Shown: one piece after another, positions 9,498 through 17,801 of the stretch
How the letters are laid out: each line of letters opens with the position of its first letter
Numbering within the stretch: position 1 is the stretch's first letter
Origin: Cellulophaga sp. HaHa_2_95
GTDB taxonomy: Bacteria > Bacteroidota > Bacteroidia > Flavobacteriales > Flavobacteriaceae
Assembly: GCF_019278565.1 (NCBI RefSeq)
Contig: NZ_CP058988.1
Coordinates: 2,418,001-2,482,000 of the forward strand
Direction of reading: 5' to 3'
Length of the DNA stretch: 64,000 nt
Notes under the pieces: model-generated
Databases searched by the model: none
What the model was told of the DNA's origin: nothing
Seen by the model: only the letters and a program-made list of their open reading frames with translations
Translations under genes and position numbers: made by a program

Positions 9498-10409
9498 TTA
9501 TTTTAAAGCGTTTACGATGGTATTCACATTATACTCAAACATACCAATGTAGGTGCCTTCTGCCGTACCCGGATTCCCTAAGGCATCTGAATATAATGAA
9601 CCGCCAATTTCCACATCGTGGTTTTTAGCATTTACCGCAGCTTTTACCGCCTCAATAGTACGCTTAGGCACGGAACTTTCTATAAAGATAGCTTTTACTT
9701 TTTGGTCAATAATAAAATCGGACATTTTTTGAACGTCCTGAACACCAGCTTCCGTAGCTGTTGAAATTCCTTGTAGTCCCACCACTTCAAAGCCAAAGGA
9801 CTTTCCGAAATAATTAAACGCATCATGAGCTGTAACGAGCACACGTTTGTCTTCTGGTAAGGTTTGGATGGTTTTATTCAGTTTTGTTTTCAGGGCTTCT
9901 AGCTTATTTAAATACGCTTCACCATTAGTTTTAAAAACAGCTTGGTGTTCTGGAACCGCTTCAGATAATTGCTTCACGACATACTTGGTTGCTTCTTTCC
10001 AGTAATCTACATTGAACCAAATATGGGGGTCATAATTAGAGGCAAAGAATTCTGAACCAATTAAGGTGTTTTCGTCTAGTGCATCTGATAGGGCGATGGT
10101 TTTTTTATTCTGATGCGCCATTTTCTCAAAAACTTCTACCAGCTTGCCTTCTAAATGTAGGCCGTTATAAAAAATGATATCTGCTTCTGATAGCTTAGAA
10201 ACATCGCCCTCACTAGCTTTATAGAGGTGCGGATCTACGCCGCTGCCCATTAGGCCTTGGAGGTTGATATAATCTCCCCCAATATTTTTTACCAAATCTG
10301 TAATCATTGAGGTGGTAGTAACGACATTTATTTTTCCGTTGTCTTTCTTATCTGATCTACAGCTAATAATAGCAAGGGTACAAAGCGTAATTATAAGGTA
10401 TTTTTTCAT
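9498..10409 (-). CDS. Metal-binding lipoprotein of ABC uptake system (ZnuA/TroA family)
   Basis: About 303 residues from the ATG at 10409 (MKKYLIITLCTLAIISC), which gives a good lipoprotein signal with Cys at the lipobox. Upstream ATGs (10424, 10442) would put residues before the signal and overlap the regulator gene. The TroA fold is shown by VVTTTSMITDLVKNIGG, metal-ligand candidates DPHLYKASEGD and DPHIW, FIESS and a late acidic ligand (SLYSDALG). The loop between helices is not the long His-rich one of zinc-specific ZnuA, which fits Mn/Fe better than Zn. It starts 1 base after the regulator stop, indicating tight cotranscription. Confidence 0.92.
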   Translation of the reverse strand: MKKYLIITLCTLAIISCRSDKKDNGKINVVTTTSMITDLVKNIGGDYINLQGLMGSGVDPHLYKASEGDVSKLSEADIIFYNGLHLEGKLVEVFEKMAHQNKKTIALSDALDENTLIGSEFFASNYDPHIWFNVDYWKEATKYVVKQLSEAVPEHQAVFKTNGEAYLNKLEALKTKLNKTIQTLPEDKRVLVTAHDAFNYFGKSFGFEVVGLQGISTATEAGVQDVQKMSDFIIDQKVKAIFIESSVPKRTIEAVKAAVNAKNHDVEIGGSLYSDALGNPGTAEGTYIGMFEYNVNTIVNALK

Positions 10410-10410
10410 T

Positions 10411-11085
10411 TTAGTGTTGGACATTTTTTGATTCGTTTTCATTCACATAAATTATGGTTGAAAAATCTTCGTTTAGTAGTATAGTATTGTTATTTACGAC
10501 AATCTGAGTCATTTTATTTTTAATAAACTGTTTGGAAACGGTAATGGTATTGCCATATTTTAAACCATGTTGTGCACAGAAATCAAAAAACTCTTTATCA
10601 TCGCTCATTAAGCGCGAGATGATATAGGTTTTACCTTCATTAGCTTTAGAAAGGGTAAAGGAAGTATCTGTAGTGGTTATGATACCGTTTTTATCAGGTA
10701 TTGGGTCTCCATGGGGGTCAAATTTAGGATTGCCTAAGTATTCACTAATTTTATTAGCCAGTAAATCTGAGGTCTGATGCTCTAATAATTCTGCTTCCCG
10801 GTGAATATCATGTAAAGACATATCAAACATTTTAAACAGAAGCGATTCCCAAAGGCGGTGCTTCCGAATTACGTTTAAAGCCATTTGATTTCCTTTAACG
10901 GTGAGCTTTAACTCTTGATATTTTTCATAATGTAGCAAGTCTTTAACGGCTAGTTTTTTTGCCATATCTGTGGCTGCAGCATTAGAAATGCCCAATTCTT
11001 TAGCGATGATCCCCGGTTTGGTATCGTTGGTACGCTTGGCATTTTTGTAAACCGCTTTTACAAAATTCTCTACTGCTACAGACAT
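10411..11085 (-). CDS. DtxR/MntR-family metal-dependent transcriptional regulator
   Basis: A 224-residue regulator with an N-terminal winged helix (EFVKAVYKNA… GIIAKELGISNAAATDMAKKL), the DtxR dimerisation domain with metal ligands (HRLWESLLFKMF, HDIHREAELLEH, DPHGDPIPD) and a C-terminal FeoA/SH3-like domain (~residues 145-215). It is the first gene of the metal-uptake operon, and a perfect palindrome lies 20 bases upstream of its start. The likely circuit is metal-loaded repression of its own operon. Confidence 0.94.
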   Translation of the reverse strand: MSVAVENFVKAVYKNAKRTNDTKPGIIAKELGISNAAATDMAKKLAVKDLLHYEKYQELKLTVKGNQMALNVIRKHRLWESLLFKMFDMSLHDIHREAELLEHQTSDLLANKISEYLGNPKFDPHGDPIPDKNGIITTTDTSFTLSKANEGKTYIISRLMSDDKEFFDFCAQHGLKYGNTITVSKQFIKNKMTQIVVNNNTILLNEDFSTIIYVNENESKNVQH

Positions 11086-11104
11086 AAATGAATTGCTTTA
11101 AACT

Positions 11105-11126
11105 ATTTTTAAGTATACTTAAAAAT
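11105..11126. promoter_or_regulatory. 22-bp perfect palindrome, probable DtxR/MntR operator
   Basis: The half-site ATTTTTAAGTA is followed directly by its exact reverse complement TACTTAAAAAT, centred between 11115 and 11116. It lies 20 bases upstream of the regulator's ATG at 11085. Position, symmetry and neighbour suggest the autoregulatory operator of the metal-uptake operon. Confidence 0.75.
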
Positions 11127-11232
11127 TTATCAAATGTAGCTAAAATTAATAGTTCTGCAAGTTAAAAATATAACTTTAAGAAAGCTTTATGTGCTAAGGA
11201 GTAGGGGTTAGTAGTGGAAGTTGATAGCAGCT

Positions 11233-11269
11233 AAAAAAAATAGAGCGCCGTTAGGCGCTCTATTTTTTA
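11233..11269 (-). terminator. Rho-independent terminator after the DUF3592 gene
   Basis: Perfect stem AATAGAGCGCC / GGCGCTCTATT with a 4-base loop, flanked by A and T runs so that it could work in both directions. It lies just downstream of the stop of the gene at 11290-11706. Confidence 0.85.
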
Positions 11270-11289
11270 TTTTGTGATGTGTTTAAGCG

Positions 11290-11706
11290 TTATGCTGAGA
11301 TGGACTTTTTTCTCATTTTTAGTATTCTTGCCGTACTAAGAATTATACCTAGCGCAATTAAGACATACAGGCCATAGGTATTAAAGAAGGATATGTTTTT
11401 TGATCTGGCCACCTGTGGGGTTTCTGGATTGTAATAAATCTTAATGATATCACCAGTAGATTTTACGGCGCCATAGATGGGGATGGCTAATATTTCTACT
11501 CTGGTCTGGATGACTTCTTCTTTTTTTGTGGTAAAGGTCACATCTGCAAAAGCGTTTGTTCTGCCTCTACGCCCAATACTTTTATGAATTTCTGTTATGG
11601 TAGCTTCGGCCTCTATCCATGTAGGATCTATTTCTTGGGCTGCCAACGGGAGTAGACCGCCTAGAAGAGCAAGTGTAAAGAAAATTAATTTTAGAGTAAA
11701 TGTCAT
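11290..11706 (-). CDS. DUF3592-family membrane protein
   Basis: 138 residues with an N-terminal signal or first helix (LKLIFFTLALLGGLLPLAAQ), an extracytoplasmic beta-rich DUF3592 domain (WIEAEATITEIH… DIIKIYYNPETPQVA) and a C-terminal helix (YGLYVLIALGIILSTARIL) with a basic tail. DUF3592 proteins are small membrane proteins of unknown role. It is monocistronic, with a clear terminator. Confidence 0.8.
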   Translation of the reverse strand: MTFTLKLIFFTLALLGGLLPLAAQEIDPTWIEAEATITEIHKSIGRRGRTNAFADVTFTTKKEEVIQTRVEILAIPIYGAVKSTGDIIKIYYNPETPQVARSKNISFFNTYGLYVLIALGIILSTARILKMRKKSISA

Positions 11707-11744
11707 ATTGATTGTTGGATTAATTACAGGAAAGTGCTAGTGCT

Positions 11745-12014
11745 CTAATTTCTTAAATACTCATGTTTTGAATCGCTACCATGGTAGGATACTGTTTTAC
11801 CATTTATTGTAGTATACAAGAGTAAGGTTCATTTGATTTTCATCAGAAACAACTCCATTATTGGCCTTAGTGCAACTAGAAACAAATTCGGTTTTTTGTA
11901 TATCTGACCATCTATTGGATTTTGATTCACCACAAGAATAGTTGCATAGTGCTATTAGTGACAATAGTAATACTGTCTTGATTTTAGGTTTAACTATTTT
12001 CTTTTATGGTTGAT
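11745..12014 (-). pseudogene. Remnant of a small lipoprotein gene (no start, frameshift)
   Basis: The minus strand reads VKPKIKTVLLLSLIALCNYSC, a clear lipoprotein signal, then a Ser/Cys-containing segment (FVSSCTKANNGVVSDENQ) and a stop at 11797. Shifting one frame near 11815 continues with a plausible tail (INGKTVSYHGSDSKHEYLRN) to a stop at 11745. No ATG, GTG or TTG is available between the upstream stop and the signal. I take it as decayed. The rest of the intergenic stretch up to 12160 shows nothing recognisable. Confidence 0.45.
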
Positions 12015-12159
12015 TTATTGTTAGCCTAAATATAGTGTAAATTCTATTGTTTTTTATTCTTTAGGTTTAAGTCGATTTAATTTGAACTAAGCATTCTAAT
12101 TTGCAGTGCACGTAAGGAATAAAATGTATAGTGTAAGAAGTTACTCTAGCGCTTTAAAT

Positions 12160-13032
12160 TTACCGGGGCACAACTTCTTTCCATTCCCCATGCAAGGCAA
12201 TATTTTCGGGTGATTGCCATAATTGATGTGTAACATCTCCATTTTTATTAGTTGAAATAATATCTTTCCAATGTTTGTCTCGCTCTATTTGCCATTTTAA
12301 CTTAAATTCATCCGTGGGAATAAAGGTTCTAAAAAGCGGAGGGGGAAATCCTTCTTCTTTCCTGCGTTTATACTCTTTTTTACGGTAATCATCAAAGGCA
12401 TCTCCGTTGGGTAAAGGTCTGTTCTTGTCCATATACCAAATTATAAACGATAAATTAGTATCAAGATTACCTCCAACGTGAAGCATATATTTAGAGCCTA
12501 TAAGTTTATCTGGACGTTTTACATATAACATGTCAGCGGTTGGTGAGCCTAAAGCTCCGCCTGCATGTAACATCCGAATACTTTCAAATTTCATTGTAAT
12601 TGGACGATTCCATAAAAAACCAGGAAATGTTATTAAACCATTATATCTATCAAAAATCACCTGTTTTAAAGGCATTGTAAAATAATAAATAGTAAAGAAA
12701 ATTACGGAAGAGGTACATATAATAAGAATAATAGTATTAGAAATACTCCATATATCAGAAAAGTATAAAATGGATAAAAAGTATAAAGCTATAAACAAGG
12801 TTATTCCTCCAAAAATTAATGGAAAAATATGTTGAGGATCCTTACTAACAATATATGAATTATTTAAAAAAATAATATCTTCTTTTTCACCTACATATTT
12901 GTCTTTATAATCTATAGGCTTCTCAGTTATTTTAAAGGGCATATAACCTGCCCAATAGTCATTTCTTTTTCTATTAGAAGGATATGATATATGCGTAATG
13001 TCTCTTTTTAAACTTGCGTTTAGTTTTGCCAT
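12160..13032 (-). CDS. Two-helix membrane protein, candidate immunity or T6SS-associated protein
   Basis: 290 residues, not a lipoprotein. Two adjacent membrane helices (~residues 70-120) sit between a soluble N-terminus and a long soluble C-terminal part with a charged motif (PLPNGDAFDDYRKKEYKRRK, EEGFPPPL). This motif recurs in the broken gene at 13493-13753, so the two are paralogues. The layout recalls DUF6708-like proteins found near type VI effectors, but I cannot confirm that. Its start overlaps by 13 bases the end of a truncated reading frame (13020-13166), as in the effector/immunity overlap at 23416-23425. A role as immunity protein to a lost toxin is inferred. Confidence 0.6.
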   Translation of the reverse strand: MAKLNASLKRDITHISYPSNRKRNDYWAGYMPFKITEKPIDYKDKYVGEKEDIIFLNNSYIVSKDPQHIFPLIFGGITLFIALYFLSILYFSDIWSISNTIILIICTSSVIFFTIYYFTMPLKQVIFDRYNGLITFPGFLWNRPITMKFESIRMLHAGGALGSPTADMLYVKRPDKLIGSKYMLHVGGNLDTNLSFIIWYMDKNRPLPNGDAFDDYRKKEYKRRKEEGFPPPLFRTFIPTDEFKLKWQIERDKHWKDIISTNKNGDVTHQLWQSPENIALHGEWKEVVPR

Positions 13033-13166
13033 GTTTTATATTTACGTAGTTCGGTTAAGGGAAGATTTTTTACTTTTTTACTTTCACTAGTATTAATAAA
13101 GGTAAGTCCTTGAGATTTTGGCGTTATTTTTATGCCCATATAACGATTATTGTTTCCGCCTCTTGC
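13020..13166 (-). pseudogene. Orphan C-terminal tip of an unidentified (toxin?) protein
   Basis: An open minus-strand frame of 48 codons reads like the end of a real protein (RGGNNNRYMGIKITPKSQ, then GLTFINTSESKKVKNL…). It is cut upstream by a stop at 13167-13169 and has no start codon. It overlaps the next gene's ATG by 13 bases. By analogy with the other modules here it is the remnant of an effector C-terminus whose immunity gene survives. The family is not recognised. Confidence 0.45.
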
Positions 13167-13295
13167 CTATGGAAAGAAAAGCTTTTTGTTCGAATCAATA
13201 GTAAGTTGAGCAAGCATATTTAAGTTCTGTTTTTGTATGAATTTAAGCGTATTAAATTACAATATTATTTTCACTTCTGCTTTTCGTTACCACAT

Positions 13296-13417
13296 GTCCC
13301 CTTGAGGGGACGGCCGATAGGCTCGGGTGTTTTACGGCTGTTGCTTAGAATTAGATATTAAAGTTTACTGCTACTATTTTACATCCCCCGCCCTCTGTGC
13401 ACCCCCTTCAAAGGGGG
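13296..13417. repeat. Two G/C-rich palindromes in a gene-free stretch
   Basis: GTCCCCTTGAGGGGAC (13296-13311) is a perfect 16-base palindrome, and CCCCCTTCAAAGGGGG (13402-13417) is nearly perfect. They stand out in AT-rich DNA between 13167 and 13493, which otherwise shows no gene. Such paired palindromes resemble the ends of dispersed intergenic repeats of flavobacteria. Confidence 0.55.
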
Positions 13418-13492
13418 AATTGTTGGCGTTGAAAATATGTTTTATTTGTTCTAAGCGGTTTTGTTTCTTATACTATATGTGCTAAAAGTAGA

Positions 13493-13753
13493 CTACCAAC
13501 CACCAATTTTCTCACGGTCTTCTTGTTGTTCTGGTGTCGCTTCTGGGGTAGGTATATTACTAGGGTAGCCTGGACGTGGGAAACCTTCTGCTTTCCGTCT
13601 TTCAAAATCTTGTAACCTATATTGATCAAATGCAGTTCCAGGTGGGAGAATAAAATAGACTTGCCATGTAAATACATATATCCAATATGCAGTTGCAAAA
13701 GAAACAAAAAATACAACCCTTGGATTATGAAATTTATACTTTCTACTTATTAC
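13493..13753 (-). pseudogene. Truncated paralogue of the 12160-13032 protein
   Basis: The minus-strand frame (86 codons plus stop) reads a membrane helix (NPRVVFFVSFATAYWIYVF) followed by LPPGTAFDQYR, ERRKAEGFPRP and PTPEATPEQQEDREKIGGW. The segment matches the C-terminal part of the neighbour (NGDAFDDYRKK, KRRKEEGFPPP). The N-terminal two thirds are missing and the frame has no start. The reading frame in another phase at 13468-13716 is its shadow. Confidence 0.6.
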
Positions 13754-13918
13754 TTAAAAGTACAAAAGCTAACTAAAATATTTATAATTTTAATTGATGT
13801 TTTCTTACTCGATACGGCACTTGTTACAAACGAGCGCTAACGGGAGCGATTTGAAAATTCCTTAACTTAATGACATTTAATGAGCGCTAGCGGGGTTTAT
13901 TTACAAATGCCTCTTAAT

Positions 13919-14806
13919 CTATTCATCTTTAGAATAAAACACATCCATAAATGGTTTATTATTTATTTTCTTTTTGTATGAATCTACCCATTCTTTATAA
14001 TAATAAGTTACAGTGACAACTTCTTTTTCTAATGAGTATTTTGCAAATGGTTTCCCTTTTTGAGGAATAAGTTCTTTAGACAAACCAAATGTTTCATTAA
14101 ACTGCATATCATTAACACAATCCATCCCTATTTCTCCCCATATGAGTTCTACCTCAGTATCGTTTACTATTTTTATCGAAAAGGCATATATGCATTGCCC
14201 GTTGAATAAATATGTTAGATTATCAGTTGTTATGTGTATCTCAATATGATCATTTTGCCAACTATCTATAATTGCTTTTGATTTTGTTTTATTATTAGCA
14301 ATATTATTTTTAAAATTCAAATATTCATCATTAAGAATGCTGTAAATTAATAGTTTGCCTTCACTATTGTTTTTTAATAACAAATCTATGTTTGTTCTTT
14401 TCTCATCACTATTAGCAAATCTAAAAAAGCTTACCCTATATTCATCCCTGTTTTTTAAAGGTTTTATTTCTATAGATTTCATAAGTATATTTTCATCCCA
14501 ATCTTGCCCATAAATAAAAGGGTCATAATCTAACATAAGATTATCCTCTATAGTTAGACTATCCATTCTTTTTAAAATACGAGATGACACATACTCTTCT
14601 ATACCTTCTCTATCTCTATATTCGCCATAATACTTTTTGTAGAATTCTGTTAAAATAACGACCCCATCTTTATTGTTAGTAATGACAGAATCTATTTGGG
14701 CAGTTGAGTTTTGAATACTATCAGTATTATTATTCGCTTCTTTACAGCTAATCAGTAATAATAATAATAATAATAATAAAGGGATGTACAAATTAAAATA
14801 TTTCAT
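13919..14806 (-). CDS. Lipoprotein, candidate immunity protein of orphan CHAP-tip module
   Basis: 295 residues with a lipoprotein signal (LLISC). Nine consecutive Leu codons in the signal come from a TAA/TTA triplet repeat at 14756-14779. The mature part is charged and beta-rich with no domain I recognise; a conserved-looking GQCIYAFSIKIVND and GMDCVND hint at a disulfide. It begins 24 bases after the truncated toxin tip at 14831-14986, in the same direction. Periplasmic immunity is what a peptidoglycan-cutting toxin would need. Function inferred from position only. Confidence 0.7.
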   Translation of the reverse strand: MKYFNLYIPLLLLLLLLLISCKEANNNTDSIQNSTAQIDSVITNNKDGVVILTEFYKKYYGEYRDREGIEEYVSSRILKRMDSLTIEDNLMLDYDPFIYGQDWDENILMKSIEIKPLKNRDEYRVSFFRFANSDEKRTNIDLLLKNNSEGKLLIYSILNDEYLNFKNNIANNKTKSKAIIDSWQNDHIEIHITTDNLTYLFNGQCIYAFSIKIVNDTEVELIWGEIGMDCVNDMQFNETFGLSKELIPQKGKPFAKYSLEKEVVTVTYYYKEWVDSYKKKINNKPFMDVFYSKDE

Positions 14807-14830
14807 TATTATTATTATTTATCTACGTTA

Positions 14831-14986
14831 TTACCATCTGAAAACATGATAATCTTTTTCATTATAATCAGTATGAACTATGATTGAATTTTGTTTAAAA
14901 TCTGAAACCCATTGACTACCTGTCCACTTGGAAACATGTCCCCATTTTCTATCACCAGTTTTATTAAAAACTACAATATCCCTCAG
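14831..14986 (-). pseudogene. Orphan C-terminal tip of an NlpC/CHAP-type toxin
   Basis: 51 codons open between a TAG (14987-14989) and the stop at 14831, with no start. The residues GDRKWGHVSKWTGSQWVSDF and the ending YHVFRW align with the end of the full effector at 23416-27216 (PHGHIAMWNGENWVSDF, YKIYRW). It therefore keeps the catalytic-His half of a related amidase domain while the Cys half is gone. It sits directly upstream of a lipoprotein gene, the arrangement of an effector and its immunity gene. Confidence 0.7.
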
Positions 14987-15140
14987 CTAGTGCGAGTGTG
15001 AAGCTCTTAACCGAATGAGTAAGATACAAAAGAGTAAAAGAAATAAGTGATGAAAATTATTTTATTCAAAGCTGTAACGGCACAAGAGGGGTGCTGTGTT
15101 AGCATTCCAATACTGTGTTTTTTTTGTAGCAGAAAGTTGT

Positions 15141-15947
15141 TTACTTCACAAAGTCTTTACTAACATAACCTTCTTTACCATTTAACTCTATCTTAACCCA
15201 ACCTTTTAAAACTTCTAAAACTCTTAAAGCATCTTTTGGGTAAGCTTTTGCTATAATAGACCCGCTGGAATTAGGTACTGAACGCACATTTAAATACGGT
15301 TCTACTTGGGCGTAAAGTATTTTTTGATTAGATTTTACACAATCTTTCTTACTAGATATTTCTAATTTAGATAGTGGTTTTTTATCTAAAAATTGCTCTA
15401 TTGTAATAGTGTTGTCTTGTTCACTTATTTTAAAACTTTTTTGTTTTACACCGTCCCTCTCAACATTTGGTTGGGCTATTACAAAATCACCAAGCCTAAA
15501 CAAGCAGTTATTAGAAAAACCATAAATGAAAAATACAGAACCATAGTAATCATCCAATTCCATTAAAAATATATTGTCTTCTTGATTTTGATAACGCCAT
15601 AAATGTAAATTACCATTATCAAAATTATCATTCAAAAAACGAGAAAAACCGACTTTATTTTCTTTAATAATCTTTAAGGAGGTTTTTTGAAGGTCAACAT
15701 TAAATGAAAAATCAACTATTATATCTTGGTATATAAATTCATCATCTTTTCTATCAACATAATCTACTTGTTTGTAATGTTTTAAAACAGATTGAGCTTT
15801 ATTGAAATTATGTTTAGATTCACTTTTTATGTAATCTAAAGATTTAGTTGTATTATTCTCTGAAACTTTAGGTTCTGTTTTTCTACAACTAAAATGTGAA
15901 ACAATTGACAAAAACAATAAAATTGTAATTAATAATTTATTTTTCAT
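15141..15947 (-). CDS. SH3b-domain lipoprotein, candidate immunity protein
   Basis: 268 residues: lipoprotein signal (IVSHFSC), a ~180-residue region of unknown type, and a C-terminal bacterial SH3 domain (from about residue 210; LNVRSVPNSSGSIIAKAY… WVKIELNGKEGYVSKDFV). SH3b domains bind peptidoglycan or proteins in the periplasm. About ten bases upstream ends a 14-codon tail fused to a RAYT element end (15958-16002), so its toxin partner seems to have been deleted by the element. No function can be fixed; an immunity role is inferred from the neighbourhood. Confidence 0.7.
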   Translation of the reverse strand: MKNKLLITILLFLSIVSHFSCRKTEPKVSENNTTKSLDYIKSESKHNFNKAQSVLKHYKQVDYVDRKDDEFIYQDIIVDFSFNVDLQKTSLKIIKENKVGFSRFLNDNFDNGNLHLWRYQNQEDNIFLMELDDYYGSVFFIYGFSNNCLFRLGDFVIAQPNVERDGVKQKSFKISEQDNTITIEQFLDKKPLSKLEISSKKDCVKSNQKILYAQVEPYLNVRSVPNSSGSIIAKAYPKDALRVLEVLKGWVKIELNGKEGYVSKDFVK

Positions 15948-15957
15948 TTTTATTCTT

Positions 15958-16002
15958 TTAAAGTGGATAGTTATTACTTTTTCTTGATAAGCAATTTTCT
16001 AC
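15958..16002 (-). pseudogene. Very short toxin tail left at a RAYT element edge
   Basis: On the minus strand the frame leaving the RAYT end (GTG ATT ATA GAT GTG GCA…) runs on as VENCLSRKSNNYPL and stops at 15958. The same element-derived frame opens the M15 remnant at 20937-21233. I read these residues as the last codons of a deleted toxin gene. With so few residues it may be chance. Confidence 0.3.
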
Positions 16003-16722
16003 TCGTGCCACATCTATAATCACAGAACCTGGCGCGCTTTTGTAAAGCGTGACTAATTGTTTTTCTATTTCAAATTACCATAGAGGATGTACTTTAACCG
16101 ATGGGGTTTCTAGATTGTCTTTTTCATAGACCGCATAGCTACTGTTTTGCCAATCTCTTTCATGATAAACTAATTCTGAAGCCACAGGATTATAATGTAT
16201 ATAATTTATACGTTGTTCTATTTTTTTGCTAGTATCTAAAATTACGGGATGATACCCATCTTTCCAAACCTTATAAATAACACCTTTCTTTACACGCTTT
16301 GCTGCATAATTAAATTTAGCTAAAAGCCATTCCCTTCTACTTTCAGGAAGTTCTTTTATCTCTTTAACAAATTCCTTAGAGGTGTGTTTTTTCAAATCGC
16401 GAATAATATCCTGCAACTCGTTTTCTTGAGAACTAATAATAAGATGTATATGACTACTCATATATACGTACGCATGTACGGTTAATCCTTTGTTGGCAAT
16501 ACAATAATTTAGAGAATCATCTAATATTTTAAAATAGGTTGGTCGAATAAATAAATCTACCCAAATCAATTATTGTTATTGTCACAAATGTTGGAACGGT
16601 ACTATCTATGACTTTATATCTCTGAGACCTTGTTTAAAGATAATAAATTTCATTGCGAATACTAAAAAAAATTAGACACACTTCACAGAAGTGCGCCAGG
16701 GTTGCGGATTTGGCGCGCGAGG
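16001..16722 (-). mobile_element. RAYT element copy 1
   Basis: One end is marked by ACTCGTGCCACATCTATAAT and a small hairpin (CGCTTTTGTAAAGCG), the other by ACTTCACAGAAGT (5-bp stem, 3-base loop) and GCGCC…GGCGC (stem). Between them lies an IS200-like transposase gene (16075-16569). The same ends recur in the other copies. It is inserted between the SH3b lipoprotein and the lipoprotein at 16815. Confidence 0.75.
16075..16569 (-). pseudogene. REP-associated tyrosine transposase (Y1_Tnp), 5'-damaged copy
   Basis: 164 codons from a TTG. The HUH motif is intact (SSHIHLIISS), as is the later YIHYNPVASEL block that should hold the nucleophilic Tyr, with SSYAVYE near the end. Compared with copies 2 and 4 the original ATG (near 16639) is AGG and an extra T near 16572 shifts the frame after the first ~20 codons. 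Full length would be about 185 residues. Of the copies here, this one keeps the best catalytic residues. Such enzymes cut and move single-stranded DNA with terminal hairpins. Confidence 0.75.
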
Positions 16723-16814
16723 AGCTGTTTTTTATATTTTTATCTTGTGCTTCCAAATAACTTTAAGCGGATTTTAATTCACTAACCACATAGTCATTAG
16801 TTGCGAGTAGTGAT

Positions 16815-17762
16815 CTAATACCAATCTTTTATTATATAAGTAGGTGTATCCTTATGATTAATTTGAATATTTACATCTCTATCTGTAAAACCATAGTCAG
16901 TAAATATCTCATCATCATTACCATGAGATATTAATTTTATTGATTCTTGTCCTTTTCTTATTGAATATCTATATGATAAATTATTACCATTTTCATCATA
17001 TAATGAAGAAAAATTAGGACATGCACCACACATACCTTCTCCAAATACAAAAAATAAAGACTTTTCATTCTTTTTTAGAAGCTTCACTTCAAGCTGTTTC
17101 GCAATATCCCCTTTTTTAAATATTTTAACCCCATTTTCGTTCAAATGTGGCTCAATAAAAGGAATGGAAATTTCTATTTTTTTATTATTAAAAATAATCT
17201 GATGTTTTCTATAAACGATGTACTTCTCTAGGGAATTCTCTTTTTTTATAATAGGCTTTTCTTTTTTTGCTACAAAAGCACTATCCATAAAAACCTCAAT
17301 ATCTTCATTCGGAACAACGCAATATTTTAGAAGATTATCATTTTTACTATACTTAAAATAATTATAAAAATGAGTTTTTTTATCTTCAATATCACCTAAT
17401 TTTAACTCTAACCAGTCTTCTTTACTGGCTACACTTATAATAGGGTAACTTTGCCATTCTATAGGAATTAGATGTTTTATCGTATTTTTTCTAAAACGTA
17501 TTCTGTCTTCCCCCATGTCATCTTCTTTTGTTATATCACCAACGTAATCATAAGTTCCATCCTCTTTTTGATATACAGGTAAAAAAGTTTTACCGACTAA
17601 ATTTTCATAATCAAAATCAGGTTCAGACTGATTTATATTTGTATCGTCAGAAATTTCAATATTCTCGTTTTTAGCTGTTTGAGCGTTATTGATACTCTTC
17701 TTGCAGCTATAAACAAATACTATAAAAATAACTATTACATAATTGCTCTTCGAATTAAACAT
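16815..17762 (-). CDS. Lipoprotein of unknown family, candidate immunity protein
   Basis: 315 residues with a lipoprotein signal (FIVFVYSC). The mature region is charged and probably beta-rich; a Cys pair in GEGMCGACPNFSSLYDENGN could form a disulfide or bind metal. No domain is recognised. It lies between RAYT copies 1 and 2 with only 39 bases to the copy 2 end, so any toxin fragment upstream is gone. Its class and place match the other lipoproteins of the array, so immunity to a displaced effector is the best guess. Confidence 0.65.
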   Translation of the reverse strand: MFNSKSNYVIVIFIVFVYSCKKSINNAQTAKNENIEISDDTNINQSEPDFDYENLVGKTFLPVYQKEDGTYDYVGDITKEDDMGEDRIRFRKNTIKHLIPIEWQSYPIISVASKEDWLELKLGDIEDKKTHFYNYFKYSKNDNLLKYCVVPNEDIEVFMDSAFVAKKEKPIIKKENSLEKYIVYRKHQIIFNNKKIEISIPFIEPHLNENGVKIFKKGDIAKQLEVKLLKKNEKSLFFVFGEGMCGACPNFSSLYDENGNNLSYRYSIRKGQESIKLISHGNDDEIFTDYGFTDRDVNIQINHKDTPTYIIKDWY

Positions 17763-17801
17763 TATTTCTTCTTATTTGTGTTAATGTATAATTTTTATAC
17801 T

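Noticed and set aside
13468..13716. Minus-strand frame of 82 codons
   Set aside because: Another phase of the same strand reads the recognisable C-terminus of a paralogue (13493-13753); this frame is its shadow.
13622..13840. Plus-strand frame of 72 codons with a hydrophobic start
   Set aside because: It is antisense to the paralogue remnant and shows no domain or conserved feature.
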